Source: Pseudobutyrivibrio sp.
Lineage (GTDB): Bacteria; Bacillota; Clostridia; Lachnospirales; Lachnospiraceae
NCBI GenBank assembly: GCA_024684955.1
Contig: JAIKWH010000073.1
Span: forward strand, 1-64,000
Direction of reading: 5' to 3'
DNA: 64,000 nt
Within the stretch, counting starts at the first letter, position 1. Every line of letters begins with the position of its first letter. Positions 1 to 8,641 of the stretch are shown here, piece after piece. The notes under the pieces were generated by a model that searched no databases, was not told where the DNA came from, and saw nothing but the letters and a program-made list of their open reading frames with translations. Made by a program: the position numbers and the translations under genes.

Positions 1-45
1 CACAATATAGAGGGGCAAAATTTCGATTTATGGGTAAAAATTACG

Positions 46-79
46 AAAAAAAGAGAAGTCGCTTAATTATCGACTTCTC
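46..79 (-). terminator. Rho-independent terminator after recR
   Basis: On the minus strand a 9-bp perfect stem (GAGAAGTCG / CGACTTCTC) with a 9-nt loop is followed by a run of seven T. It ends the dnaX-ybaB-recR run about 30 bp past the recR stop. Nothing is recognisable in bases 1-45 beyond it. Confidence 0.88.
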
Positions 80-107
80 AATGTGTCTAATTCTGTTATT
101 TTTCTTG

Positions 108-707
108 TTACAGTTCCACCCTGCCCTCTAGGGCTCTGTCCAGTGTAACCTCGTCTACATACTCCAGGTTGCCTCCTACAGGAACACCAGATGCGATTCT
201 TGTCACCTTTATTCCGGTAGGCTTTATCAGTTTGCTGATATAGGCAGCTGTGGTCTCACCTTCTAATGATGAGTTGGTGGCAATAATTACCTCCTCCACG
301 TCAGTCTTTTGCAATCTCTGCATCAATTCTTTTAATTTGATGTCAGCAGGGCCTACCCCTGCCATAGGAGAGATTGCTCCGTGCAGGACGTGATAAACTC
401 CTTGATATTTGCCGGTCCTCTCATAGGCTGCCAGGTCACGGGTATCCTCCACCACCATAATGATGTTTTTGTTTCGCTTTGGATTAGAGCATATTGGACA
501 CAATTCATCGTCTGTCAGGGTAAAGCACTCCTGACAGTAGCGGACATTTTTTCTGGCAGAGATAATGGCATTTGCCAGGTCCTCCACCGCCTTCTCGTCC
601 ATGCCTAAAATATGGAAAGCCAGCCTTTGGGCTGACTTTGTTCCAATGCTTGGCAGCATGCCTAATTCTGCTATTAAGTTCTCTATTTCCTGACCATAAT
701 AATTCAT
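108..707 (-). CDS. recR: Recombination mediator protein RecR
   Basis: RecR is a cytoplasmic DNA-binding clamp that works with RecO/RecF to load RecA on gapped DNA. The 199-residue length is normal for the family. The order is an N-terminal helix-hairpin-helix region (GMLPSIGTKSAQRLAFHIL), a four-cysteine zinc motif (CQECF, CPIC, about residues 58-73), then a Toprim domain with the acidic MVVEDTRDL and the VIIATNSSLEGETT segment. It is the last gene of dnaX-ybaB-recR, 3 bp after ybaB, an arrangement conserved widely in bacteria, so co-transcription is likely. Nothing is missing or odd. Confidence 0.97.
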   Translation of the reverse strand: MNYYGQEIENLIAELGMLPSIGTKSAQRLAFHILGMDEKAVEDLANAIISARKNVRYCQECFTLTDDELCPICSNPKRNKNIIMVVEDTRDLAAYERTGKYQGVYHVLHGAISPMAGVGPADIKLKELMQRLQKTDVEEVIIATNSSLEGETTAAYISKLIKPTGIKVTRIASGVPVGGNLEYVDEVTLDRALEGRVEL

Positions 708-710
708 GTC

Positions 711-1049
711 TTATAAACCGAATCCACCTGTAAACTTTGACATCGAAGCCTGGCTCATTTCGTCAACCTTGCGGAGAGCCTCATTTGTAGCGGCCATAAC
801 AAGGTCTTCCAGCATCTCCACATCATCTGGATCTACTGCATCTGGATCAATATGAACCTTTGTAAGTTCTCTCTTGCCTGATACTGTTACCTCTACAACA
901 CCACCTCCTGCGGTGCCTGTAATCTCTTTTGTCTCAAGGTCGGCCTGGGCCTCCTCCATCTGACGCTGCATGCGCTGGGCCTGCTTCATAAGTTGGCTCA
1001 TGTTACCAGGCATTCCTCCGCCTGGGAATCCACCTCTTCCTTTTCCCAT
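711..1049 (-). CDS. ybaB: YbaB/EbfC family nucleoid-associated protein
   Basis: A small (112 aa) DNA-binding protein of the YbaB/EbfC family. Members form tweezer-like dimers that coat DNA; the exact cellular role is still unclear. Visible features are a glycine- and methionine-rich N-terminus (MGKGRGGFPGGGMPGNM), a long helix (LMKQAQRMQRQMEEAQADL) and the family core TAGGGVVEVTVSGKRELTKV, with a C-terminal FTGGFGL. Its ATG directly abuts the dnaX stop codon (dnaX stop at 1050-1052), which suggests translational coupling in the conserved dnaX-ybaB-recR order. Confidence 0.95.
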   Translation of the reverse strand: MGKGRGGFPGGGMPGNMSQLMKQAQRMQRQMEEAQADLETKEITGTAGGGVVEVTVSGKRELTKVHIDPDAVDPDDVEMLEDLVMAATNEALRKVDEMSQASMSKFTGGFGL

Positions 1050-2648
1050 TTAGTTATCCTCCTGTTCAATTTCTATTCCAAGTCCCGCGAAATAGTCTCT
1101 CACATCAGTCCGTGTGCTTTGTGACTTTACTCCGGAATTGTTAATTTCAACTTTTACTACTACTGCTTTGCCAATGACCTGCTCTGCCGCACCAGCAATC
1201 TCCGCCATGGTATCCGGCCTGTTAACAATGTCTCCCGACATATCGTCGCTGCCCTGGTTTTGGTCAAAAATCAGCACCAATTCTCCAGCATTATTAACTG
1301 TCATTGTGTTCATTTTTTTAAGTGCCATCTTGGTAATTGGAGAAAGTTTTCCAACTACTGACCCCCATCTTTGCACCACTTGCTTTACCTCCTCAGGCAG
1401 GGCCGCTGGCAGGGGCTCCTTCTTTACCGGGGCCATACTGGGAGTTGGCGCCTGTCCTCCAGAAACCTGGGCTGGTGCAACCATAGGAATTCCATCCTCC
1501 AGTTTCTTTTCCAGATTAGCCATCCTGTTGTTGAGGGCGGATATATCTGTCTCCATCTCAGGCTTGCACAGTTTAATGAGGGCAATCTCTATAAGCACCC
1601 TCTTTTGGCTAGCATATTTAATATCATTAGAAAGGGCTGACAGGACCTGAATATATCGCATCAGCACCTCTGTGTCTACCATCTGTGCCTCTTCTTTTAA
1701 AAGGGCAAGATTGTCAGATGACATCTCCAGTGCCTCTTCCATATCCTCAGATGATTTCAGCAGCATGAGATTTCTCAAATACCAGGTAAAATCATTTACA
1801 AACTGGTTTAAATCCCTACCCTGAGTAATAATTTCCTCCAGTATGGAAATAGCCTGGGTAATCTGGCCGCCGATAATGTATCTCAAAAGTTTAGAAAAAA
1901 CCTCTGTATCTATAGCACCAAGCACTTTTAGCACATTGTCATATGTCAGCGTCTGTCCAATATAAAAGGCTATACACTGGTCCAAGAGGGATAGTCCATC
2001 TCTCATAGAACCATCTGCGGCCTTTGCAATATATTGCAGGGCCCTTTCCTCCACTTCTATCCCTTCCTTGTCCATCAGTTCTTTCAGCCTGGCTGCTATG
2101 GTGTCAATGGAAATACGGCGAAAGTCATATCTCTGACAGCGGGACAAAATGGTGATAGGTATCTTGTGGACCTCTGTGGTAGCCAAAATAAACACAACAT
2201 AAGAAGGCGGCTCCTCCAGAGTCTTGAGCAAGGCATTAAAAGCACCTGTAGAAAGCATATGCACCTCATCGATGATATAAACCTTGTACTTGCCCTCTGT
2301 AGGAGGATATGCCACCTCCTCTACAATTTGTCTTATGTTGTCCACACCATTGTTTGATGCCGCATCCATTTCAATCACATTCATAGAATTGTTTGCAGTA
2401 ATTGCCTTGCAGATAGGACATTCCATACAAGGATTTCCATTTTCATCTGGATGCTGGCAGTTAATAGTGCGGGCCAGAATTTTTGCTATTGAGGTTTTAC
2501 CTGTACCTCTGGTACCTGTAAAAAGATAAGCATGTCCTATGCGGTCTGTCTTTATTTGATTTTTCAGTGTTGTAACAATGTGGTCCTGACCCTTTACCTC
2601 ATCAAATGTCTGAGGTCTGAACTTTCTGTATAAAGCCACATAAGACAT
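1050..2648 (-). CDS. dnaX: DNA polymerase III tau (gamma/tau) subunit
   Basis: The clamp-loader ATPase of DNA polymerase III. The Walker A is G45-TRGTGKT-S53; a zinc module uses C64, C74, C77 and C80; Walker B is IIDEVHML near residue 127; the arginine-finger segment SRCQRYDF lies near 170. The AAA+ part and collar fill about residues 1-360. The rest is a proline-rich linker and a tau-specific C-terminal domain ending in acidic residues. At 532 aa it is close to other Firmicute DnaX proteins. A run of seven A near codon 445 could allow slippage to a shorter gamma form (see findings). It starts 13 bp after pfkA and runs into ybaB. Confidence 0.96.
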   Translation of the reverse strand: MSYVALYRKFRPQTFDEVKGQDHIVTTLKNQIKTDRIGHAYLFTGTRGTGKTSIAKILARTINCQHPDENGNPCMECPICKAITANNSMNVIEMDAASNNGVDNIRQIVEEVAYPPTEGKYKVYIIDEVHMLSTGAFNALLKTLEEPPSYVVFILATTEVHKIPITILSRCQRYDFRRISIDTIAARLKELMDKEGIEVEERALQYIAKAADGSMRDGLSLLDQCIAFYIGQTLTYDNVLKVLGAIDTEVFSKLLRYIIGGQITQAISILEEIITQGRDLNQFVNDFTWYLRNLMLLKSSEDMEEALEMSSDNLALLKEEAQMVDTEVLMRYIQVLSALSNDIKYASQKRVLIEIALIKLCKPEMETDISALNNRMANLEKKLEDGIPMVAPAQVSGGQAPTPSMAPVKKEPLPAALPEEVKQVVQRWGSVVGKLSPITKMALKKMNTMTVNNAGELVLIFDQNQGSDDMSGDIVNRPDTMAEIAGAAEQVIGKAVVVKVEINNSGVKSQSTRTDVRDYFAGLGIEIEQEDN

Positions 2649-2661
2649 AACATTTACCTAC

Positions 2662-3735
2662 CTAATTTCCGAAACTAATTCCTATTCTCTTGGCCTCCTG
2701 AATCATCTGACAATCAGGATCAACCATCTTTAATTTACCAGCAACCTTTTCCAGAGGAACCCTCTTGGTCTCTCCTTTTACCATGGCAATCATATTGCCA
2801 AAGTCTCCTTCCATAATGGCTGCTGCCGCTGCTGAGCCCAAACGTGTACATAGGACTCTATCATATGGGCAAGGGCTGCCGCCTCGCTGCATGTGACCAG
2901 GCACAGTAACCCTAACCTCAATACCTGTTTCCTTCTGAATCTGCTCTGCAATCTCATAGGAAACAGATGGGTATTTATAATTCTCTAATTTTTTCTTGTA
3001 ATCCTTTTTGGCAAGTTTTGCATCCTGCTTAGAAATAGCACCCTCCGCCACAGCCAAAATGGTAAATCCACTACCTGCCTTATTACGCCGGTCGATGGCC
3101 TCCACAACCTTTTTAATGTCGTATGGAATCTCTGGCAAAAGAATAATATCTGCACCTGCTGCAATTCCAGCGTAGAGGGTGAGCCAACCAACCTTATGGC
3201 CCATTACCTCAATAATGAAAACTCTGCTGTGGGAAGAGGCTGTGGTATGGATACAGTCAATTGTGTTTGCTGCAATATCAATAGCTGACTGGTAACCAAA
3301 GGTCACATCTGTGCCATAGATATCATTATCAATAGTCTTTGGCAGATGAATAATATTAAGTCCTTCCTCACGGAGCAAATTGGCGGTCTTTTGTGTACCA
3401 TTTCCACCTAGGATAACCAAGCAAGCCAGATTCAACTTGTAGTAGTTGGATTTCATAGCCTCCACTTTATCCAAACCATTCTCATCAGGCTCACGCATAA
3501 GTTTAAATGGCTGGCGGCTTGATCCCAGGATTGTGCCACCACGGGTCAGAATACCTGAGAAATCTTTTGAGGTAAGGAGCCTGTAATCCCCATAAATAAG
3601 GCCCTTATACCCATTGAAAAATCCATAGACCTCCAAATCCTTAACATTAGCACTAAGTCCCTTTACTACGCCTCGCATTGCTGCATTTAAGGCCTGGCAA
3701 TCGCCACCGCTGGTAAGCATACCGATTCTAAGCAT
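2662..3735 (-). CDS. pfkA: 6-phosphofructokinase (group III type)
   Basis: Phosphorylates fructose 6-phosphate to the 1,6-bisphosphate, the committed step of glycolysis. The 357-residue protein carries the phosphofructokinase landmarks: GMLTSGGDCQALNAAMRGVV at the N-terminus, GGNGTQKTA near residue 110, PKTIDNDIYGTD with the catalytic TIDND, EVMGHKVGWL and PGHMQRGGSPCPYDR. In the donor-determining pair, the glycine after GGN (equivalent to Gly104 of E. coli) fits ATP use, while Lys in PKTIDND (equivalent to position 124) is the residue seen in PPi-type and group III enzymes. The usual Asp103 is Asn. ATP as donor is favoured but not proven. A strong AGGAGG lies 5 nt before the ATG. It sits just upstream of dnaX. 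Confidence 0.93.
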   Translation of the reverse strand: MLRIGMLTSGGDCQALNAAMRGVVKGLSANVKDLEVYGFFNGYKGLIYGDYRLLTSKDFSGILTRGGTILGSSRQPFKLMREPDENGLDKVEAMKSNYYKLNLACLVILGGNGTQKTANLLREEGLNIIHLPKTIDNDIYGTDVTFGYQSAIDIAANTIDCIHTTASSHSRVFIIEVMGHKVGWLTLYAGIAAGADIILLPEIPYDIKKVVEAIDRRNKAGSGFTILAVAEGAISKQDAKLAKKDYKKKLENYKYPSVSYEIAEQIQKETGIEVRVTVPGHMQRGGSPCPYDRVLCTRLGSAAAAAIMEGDFGNMIAMVKGETKRVPLEKVAGKLKMVDPDCQMIQEAKRIGISFGN

Positions 3736-3803
3736 AAAAACCTCCTTTTTCCTATGAATTATCTACTGATAACACTTTGTACCTTCGCCATATATCTAGC
3801 CTG

Positions 3804-5240
3804 CTATTTAGCAGACTCAATTACCCTTCTAACCAGGTCGTATGTACGCTCTGTAGATGCTATAGATAGTTTCTCCTTTGGAGTGTGTACATCGCACATA
3901 TCAGGGCCGATTGAAACTGCATCAAGTCCTGGCAACTTTGCTCCAAGAAGACCACACTCAACACCTGCGTGAAGTGTTTCTACTTTTGGCTCTACCCCTG
4001 TAATATCCTTGTAAATCTGGACCATAGTATCTCTAAACTCTGACTCTCTGTTGTATTCCCATGCTGGATACTGGCCTCTGATTTCTACCTGGCAACCAAA
4101 TGCCTCAGCCACCATCTCTACCTTGCGCATAAGAGCTTCCTTTGCGCTGTCCACTGAACTTCTAAGAGCAGATGAGAATGTAAACACATCCTCTGTCAAA
4201 TTAAGAACACCAAGGTTGAGAGAAGTCTCTACAAGACCCTCGATATCCTGGCTCATAGCCTGTACCCCGTTTGGCATAGAAGAAAGCAACTGAACCATTC
4301 TCCTAGAATCCTTTGCGCCTACTCCATCCAGAGTGCTTTGTCCCATATCTGTCAGGGCAATTACCATAGCAGGGTCTGTCACTGCAAACTCTGACTTAAT
4401 TTCCTCTGCCTCTTTCTTTATCTCATCAATTACTGCCTTGTCTGCAACAAACTTTACAGATGTGGCACGTGGAATTGCATTGTCTTTCTTTCCACCTACG
4501 AACTCAACCAAGCAGATTTCTCCAGCCTTTAATCCCTGGGCAAGGAGTCTTGCAATTACAAATGTTGCATTTGCTCTACCCTTATTGATTTCTGTACCAG
4601 AGTGTCCACCCTCGCATTCCTTTACATCAAGAGCAAAGAGATTTCCTGAAACTGTCTCCTTGGCATATGAATATGTCACGTCCATTCTGCAGCCGCCTGC
4701 GCAGCCTGCCAAAAATGTTCCCTCTTCCTCAGAATCAAGGTTTAGAAGTTTTCTACCCTTGAGCATAGATACGTCGATGCCTGCTGCACCTTCCATACCA
4801 ACCTCTTCTGAAACAGTGATAATTACCTCAAGACGTGGGTGCTTTAAGTCCTCATCCTCCAAAAGGGCAAGGGCCATAGCAACTGCGATTCCATCATCGC
4901 CACCCAGGGTTGTGCCCTTTGCTGTAAGGAATCCATCAACCACCTCTAGGTCTAAGCCTTCTGTCATCATGTCCTTTGTGCAATCGCTATCCTGCTCTGC
5001 AACCATGTCCATGTGTCCCTGTAAAATAATAGGGGCAGCATTTTCATATCCGGCTGATGCCTCTTTAATCATTATTACGTTGTATAAATCATCCTGATAG
5101 TACTCAAGACCATGTGCCTTTGCAAAATCTACCAGATAAGCGCTTATCTTTTCCTCATGATATGAAGGATGAGGTATCTGACAAATCTCCTCAAAGAAAT
5201 GAAAAACTCTCTCTGGTTTGCAACCACTTAATACTGACAT
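3804..5240 (-). CDS. pepD: Aminoacyl-histidine dipeptidase, M20C family (PepD)
   Basis: A cytosolic zinc dipeptidase that cleaves Xaa-His and other dipeptides. The 478-residue length and the M20 metal-site motifs are complete: LQGHMDMVAEQ (first His-x-Asp, about residue 78), LGGDDGIAVAMA (bridging Asp), SEEVGMEGA (catalytic Glu pair), LNLDSEEEG and, near the C-terminus, LHAGVECGLL. Between them lies the lid/dimerisation insert, starting around GGHSGTEI. A GGAG is about 11 nt before the ATG. It is separated from pfkA by 68 bp with no clear terminator, so partial read-through is possible. The downstream end of the tocopherol-cyclase-like gene is 29 bp away. Confidence 0.95.
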   Translation of the reverse strand: MSVLSGCKPERVFHFFEEICQIPHPSYHEEKISAYLVDFAKAHGLEYYQDDLYNVIMIKEASAGYENAAPIILQGHMDMVAEQDSDCTKDMMTEGLDLEVVDGFLTAKGTTLGGDDGIAVAMALALLEDEDLKHPRLEVIITVSEEVGMEGAAGIDVSMLKGRKLLNLDSEEEGTFLAGCAGGCRMDVTYSYAKETVSGNLFALDVKECEGGHSGTEINKGRANATFVIARLLAQGLKAGEICLVEFVGGKKDNAIPRATSVKFVADKAVIDEIKKEAEEIKSEFAVTDPAMVIALTDMGQSTLDGVGAKDSRRMVQLLSSMPNGVQAMSQDIEGLVETSLNLGVLNLTEDVFTFSSALRSSVDSAKEALMRKVEMVAEAFGCQVEIRGQYPAWEYNRESEFRDTMVQIYKDITGVEPKVETLHAGVECGLLGAKLPGLDAVSIGPDMCDVHTPKEKLSIASTERTYDLVRRVIESAK

Positions 5241-5269
5241 TATTACTATATCTCCAATCTATTAAAATT

Positions 5270-6529
5270 TTATGTATCATACTCTCCATACTCACAACCA
5301 ATGTTGTAAGCTTCCATATCATCCACCAGTTCCCATGCAAATTCAGCAACCTTGTTTGCATCTCCACTCTTGGTCTTCAATATCTTTTTGTAGAGTTTGA
5401 TTTCACCAATACCATTGCCCCCGTTCCACAAGTTGTTATGTCTCTTTTCGCCATTTGGGGCCTCATAATTTATAAGCAGCATATCCTCTTTCTTGCAGTG
5501 GATTTCCGCCTCTAGTTTTGCAAGAGGTGTCTCCTGGGTCAGTTCCCAAACCAACTCATCTGTGCTTGTATCGCAGGAGAAGTCTGTTTTTGTCAGAGTC
5601 CAAAATCTTGAGAAATTAAACTCGAAAGCCTGACCTTCGTACCACATTGCACCGAGAATCACATTGTCAAAACTATGGCCTGTTCTAACTACAGGGCGGC
5701 CTCCCCCTATATCAAATACAGTGTTTTCTAGCCACTGTCCTGTCAATTTACTTTTGATATGATTGCTGGCAAGCCATATCCATGGAGAGGTAAAACTCTT
5801 GCCCCAGTTTTTGTCAGCATAGCCATAGCAATTATCCTTATCAACCACATATTCCACCCCGTCCAAAATGACAGAGCCATTGTATCTGGTTTTCATACCT
5901 TCTGCATGCCAAAACATGTCAAAGGCCTCAACCTCTCTGGATGCCCATCCTGCTCCATAGCCTACATTAAAGGCTATTTCTTTTTCTATATTCAGGTCCC
6001 ATATCATTTTGCCTGACTGACACATCCACTCAGGATGATTCTTTGCATCCTCCTCAGACACCTCCACCTTGCCCAGGGTCCTAGACTCAGAGCAGAAGCA
6101 GTTGTCTGCAGAAATTAAAAATGGGGCATCCTCCTTTACATTGACCTGATTCCAGCCAAAAAACCGGTGAATCTGCTTAGCATTTTCTCCCCAGCATCCA
6201 GCCTTGACCATCATGTATGACGGCTTGATTCCCTTGTCTTTGTTTTCTTTTAACTGGCCAAATACAGGCTGGTCTCCTCCCAGGTCAGGATTGATAGAAA
6301 AGAACTCTATGAAAAATGACTTTTCCTCTCCGGTATCCTTGTTCCTACCTGTAAAACTATGCCACCACCAATCATAGCCCTCCTGGGCTAATTTTCCCTT
6401 TAATTGGAAGTTGTTTCTGAATACATCAGACTGATTAAAATTATGCTCAAATAACTTGTCCTTTACAGACAGTCCATCCATTTTTTCAAGGACATTTTCT
6501 TCTATGTCTTTAAGTTTTTCTCTAACCAT
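5270..6529 (-). CDS. Tocopherol-cyclase-like (lipocalin-fold) protein
   Basis: The 419-residue sequence matches what I know of the tocopherol cyclase-like family: EGYDWWWHSF near residue 50, the long GWASREVEAFDMFWHAEGM stretch, and the signature DKNWGKSFTSPWIWLASNH near residue 243. There is no signal peptide, so it should be cytosolic. Plant and cyanobacterial relatives cyclise prenylated quinols, but an anaerobe of this kind is not expected to make tocopherol. The family resemblance gives a two-domain beta-barrel fold and not a reaction. It starts with a strong GGGAGGG Shine-Dalgarno. Neighbours are pepD downstream and a GtrA protein upstream, which do not reveal the role. Confidence 0.75.
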   Translation of the reverse strand: MVREKLKDIEENVLEKMDGLSVKDKLFEHNFNQSDVFRNNFQLKGKLAQEGYDWWWHSFTGRNKDTGEEKSFFIEFFSINPDLGGDQPVFGQLKENKDKGIKPSYMMVKAGCWGENAKQIHRFFGWNQVNVKEDAPFLISADNCFCSESRTLGKVEVSEEDAKNHPEWMCQSGKMIWDLNIEKEIAFNVGYGAGWASREVEAFDMFWHAEGMKTRYNGSVILDGVEYVVDKDNCYGYADKNWGKSFTSPWIWLASNHIKSKLTGQWLENTVFDIGGGRPVVRTGHSFDNVILGAMWYEGQAFEFNFSRFWTLTKTDFSCDTSTDELVWELTQETPLAKLEAEIHCKKEDMLLINYEAPNGEKRHNNLWNGGNGIGEIKLYKKILKTKSGDANKVAEFAWELVDDMEAYNIGCEYGEYDT

Positions 6530-6583
6530 ATTGCCCTCCCAAAATCAATGTAAAGCACTATAATAAATATACCATTTGTTAAT

Positions 6584-7042
6584 TTACTTGTCTTTTTGTT
6601 CCAGGAAAATCTTTCTGGTTACGAAGTTGTATACCATAACCACTGCTGTGGCAAATACCTTTGCTCCTGTGTACATCATAGAATTGCCTACATTTGCAGC
6701 AAGCCATGAGTTTGACTCATATAGAGGTCCAACTACAATCCAGATAAGGAAAGAATTAAGTCCCATTCCGATTACAGAAAGGATAATAAATATTATAAAT
6801 TCTGCTCCCCTATTCATATCTTCCTTGCGGGTAAATACAAATTTGAAACTCAGGATATAATTGACAATTACAGATACCACAAAACCTGCCACAGATCCAA
6901 TCATTGACCCTCTGACAAAGGCTTCCTGGCCAAAGACTGCCTTTATTAGGTTCATCACCCCAAGGCCAACCAGGTAATCGATAAAGAAACAAATAAATCC
7001 TACGATACCAAATTTAACTATTTGATCTAATAACTTTTTCAC
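6584..7042 (-). CDS. GtrA-family membrane protein
   Basis: A 152-residue protein with four hydrophobic segments (about 10-30, 45-67, 83-103, 115-140) and the GtrA N-terminal pattern (FGIVGFICFFIDYLVGLGVMN). Members are thought to move or present lipid-linked sugars such as undecaprenyl-phosphate-glucose; this case is not assigned. The start appears to be GTG (7042-7040) with GAGG 8 nt upstream. An out-of-frame ATGAAAAAGTGA overlaps the start. The likely promoter is the extended -10 at 7075-7083. It ends 54 bp before the tocopherol-cyclase-like gene and may be co-transcribed with it. Confidence 0.85.
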   Translation of the reverse strand: MKKLLDQIVKFGIVGFICFFIDYLVGLGVMNLIKAVFGQEAFVRGSMIGSVAGFVVSVIVNYILSFKFVFTRKEDMNRGAEFIIFIILSVIGMGLNSFLIWIVVGPLYESNSWLAANVGNSMMYTGAKVFATAVVMVYNFVTRKIFLEQKDK

Positions 7043-7074
7043 TTTTTCATCCTCAAATTTTCTATTTCACTAAT

Positions 7075-7083
7075 TTTATATCA
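7075..7083 (-). promoter_or_regulatory. Possible extended -10 promoter for the GtrA gene
   Basis: The minus strand shows TGATATAAA about 33 bp before the GTG start, directly downstream of the terminator at 7101-7130. No good -35 is visible, so this is a weak call based on position and the TGn extension. Confidence 0.35.
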
Positions 7084-7100
7084 TAGCTTAATTACCCCTT

Positions 7101-7130
7101 AAAAACAAGAAAGGGGGCAAGTCTGCCCCC
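7101..7130 (-). terminator. Terminator after the AraC-type regulator
   Basis: On the minus strand GGGGGCA-GACT-TGCCCCC forms a 7-bp, GC-only-except-one stem with a 4-nt loop, followed by TTTCTTGTTTTT. It closes the binding-protein/kinase/regulator operon that ends at 7150. Confidence 0.85.
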
Positions 7131-7149
7131 CCTCATTTGTGATTATTTT

Positions 7150-8622
7150 TTAGTTATTTCCCGTTCTCATATTTTTGCGGTATGTTCCAGGAGAAACTCC
7201 CATTACAGCTTTAAATGTTTTCATAAAATGTTTCTCATTGTCATAGCCCACACAAGAACTAATTTCTACTATTTTCATATCAGTCTCTGTGAGAAGTTTC
7301 TTAGCCTCGTTCATCCTTATCATCTTCAAGTAGTTGACAAAGTTTTGTCCTGTGTGTTGCTTGAAAGAATATGAGAAGAAGGAATAATTCATCGACACAT
7401 AATTGGATACCACAGCCATGTTTAAATCACTGCCATAATTCTCCTTGATATATGCCTCTGCCTGTAACATCTTCTGTCTCACTCCGTTGTCCTCAAATCT
7501 GCTTCCTAGTCTGGCACTTACATCCAAAAGCCAGTCCATAATGGCATCCTTATATTCATCTATATTGTCAAAGGAAAGAGGATTCATACACTGTCTGATT
7601 ATCTCCTCATCCCCTCTTTCAATTGTCTCCTTATAAAGTCCTGATATTTCTCCAAAGGATTGCTGCATCTCTGAAGTAAACTCATCAATGGTGATATGCC
7701 TGTAACTGGCTGCCCTAAAGAGGGTAGACCATAGGTTGATGACCTCATCTGTCTTGCTGGCTCCTAAGACCTGGATTCTCTTGGTCCTATTCTCAGATGT
7801 GAGCAACTCTAAAGCCTGCTGTCTCATATCCTCAGGCACCTTCTGACTAATGTCCTCATATTTTAAGGTATGGCTCATAGCAAATGCATTGCCTCTGGCC
7901 TCCACAGCCTCCTTAAAAGCCACGTCCACCTCTGCAATTCCATTGTGAACTCCGGAGATACCTGCTGTGATTTCTTCCAATTCATCGGCGATATATTCAT
8001 CCATTCCCTGGTTCTTTATAATCGCCAACTGACCCTCAGGTAGGTTGTTGATGTAGATACCTCCCCCATCTTCCTCCACCAGGACTCTTGACCCAATAAG
8101 GCAAACCCTATATGGTTCCTGTATAAAGAATTTCTCGTTTTTCTTAACCAAGATTTCCTTCTCCTGGCTGTCCAGGTTATGGTCTGTAAGAAGAGACTTT
8201 AACTGGTAGGTGCTAAGACTCTTGTTCTCCTCTTCCTTCTGGTTTTTCTGGGTCAATTCCTTGTCCAGTTTTTCCAAAACCTCTTTTATCTTTTCTCGCT
8301 CAACAGGTTTTAGGAGGTATTCCCTAACCCCGTTTCTCAGCATTTCTACCGCATATGAAAAATCATCGTACCCGCTAATGGCAACCATAAGGGGTGGGTT
8401 TGGCAGAGCGCTAACCTTGCTCACCAGTTCCAGTCCATCCATTTGCTGCATTCTAATATCAGTGAACATAACGTCTACATGCTGTTTCTCAAGAATTTCC
8501 AGTGCCTCCACGCCATTGGAGCACTCTAATATCTCCTCAATTGGCACCTGGCTTCTCTTTGCCATTACATGTATTCCTTGACGTATTAATTTTTCGTCTT
8601 CAACAATCAATAGTGTCTTCAT
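7150..8622 (-). CDS. YesN-type response regulator (REC + AraC HTH)
   Basis: Cytoplasmic transcription regulator of 490 residues. The N-terminal receiver keeps the acidic pair E8-D9, phospho-acceptor D55 (FTDIRM), S83 and K105 (LLKP). A middle region of about 250 residues has no motif I recognise. The C-terminal 100 residues are two AraC-type helix-turn-helix units (SDLNMAVVSNYVSMNYSFFSYSFK and the later VGYDNEKHFMKTFKAVMGVSPGTYR). It lies 19 bp after the YesM-type kinase and should be its partner. Its most likely targets are the neighbouring importer and phosphorylase genes; that is inference from position. Confidence 0.92.
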   Translation of the reverse strand: MKTLLIVEDEKLIRQGIHVMAKRSQVPIEEILECSNGVEALEILEKQHVDVMFTDIRMQQMDGLELVSKVSALPNPPLMVAISGYDDFSYAVEMLRNGVREYLLKPVEREKIKEVLEKLDKELTQKNQKEEENKSLSTYQLKSLLTDHNLDSQEKEILVKKNEKFFIQEPYRVCLIGSRVLVEEDGGGIYINNLPEGQLAIIKNQGMDEYIADELEEITAGISGVHNGIAEVDVAFKEAVEARGNAFAMSHTLKYEDISQKVPEDMRQQALELLTSENRTKRIQVLGASKTDEVINLWSTLFRAASYRHITIDEFTSEMQQSFGEISGLYKETIERGDEEIIRQCMNPLSFDNIDEYKDAIMDWLLDVSARLGSRFEDNGVRQKMLQAEAYIKENYGSDLNMAVVSNYVSMNYSFFSYSFKQHTGQNFVNYLKMIRMNEAKKLLTETDMKIVEISSCVGYDNEKHFMKTFKAVMGVSPGTYRKNMRTGNN

Positions 8623-8641
8623 ATTTTCACCAACATATTAT

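Noticed and set aside
1114..1650. 178-residue plus-strand frame opposite dnaX
   Set aside because: Antisense to a conserved gene with no motif or ribosome site.
4333..5097. 254-residue open frame on the plus strand
   Set aside because: It lies fully opposite pepD, has Ser-rich low-quality translation and no ribosome site; it is a shadow of the real gene.
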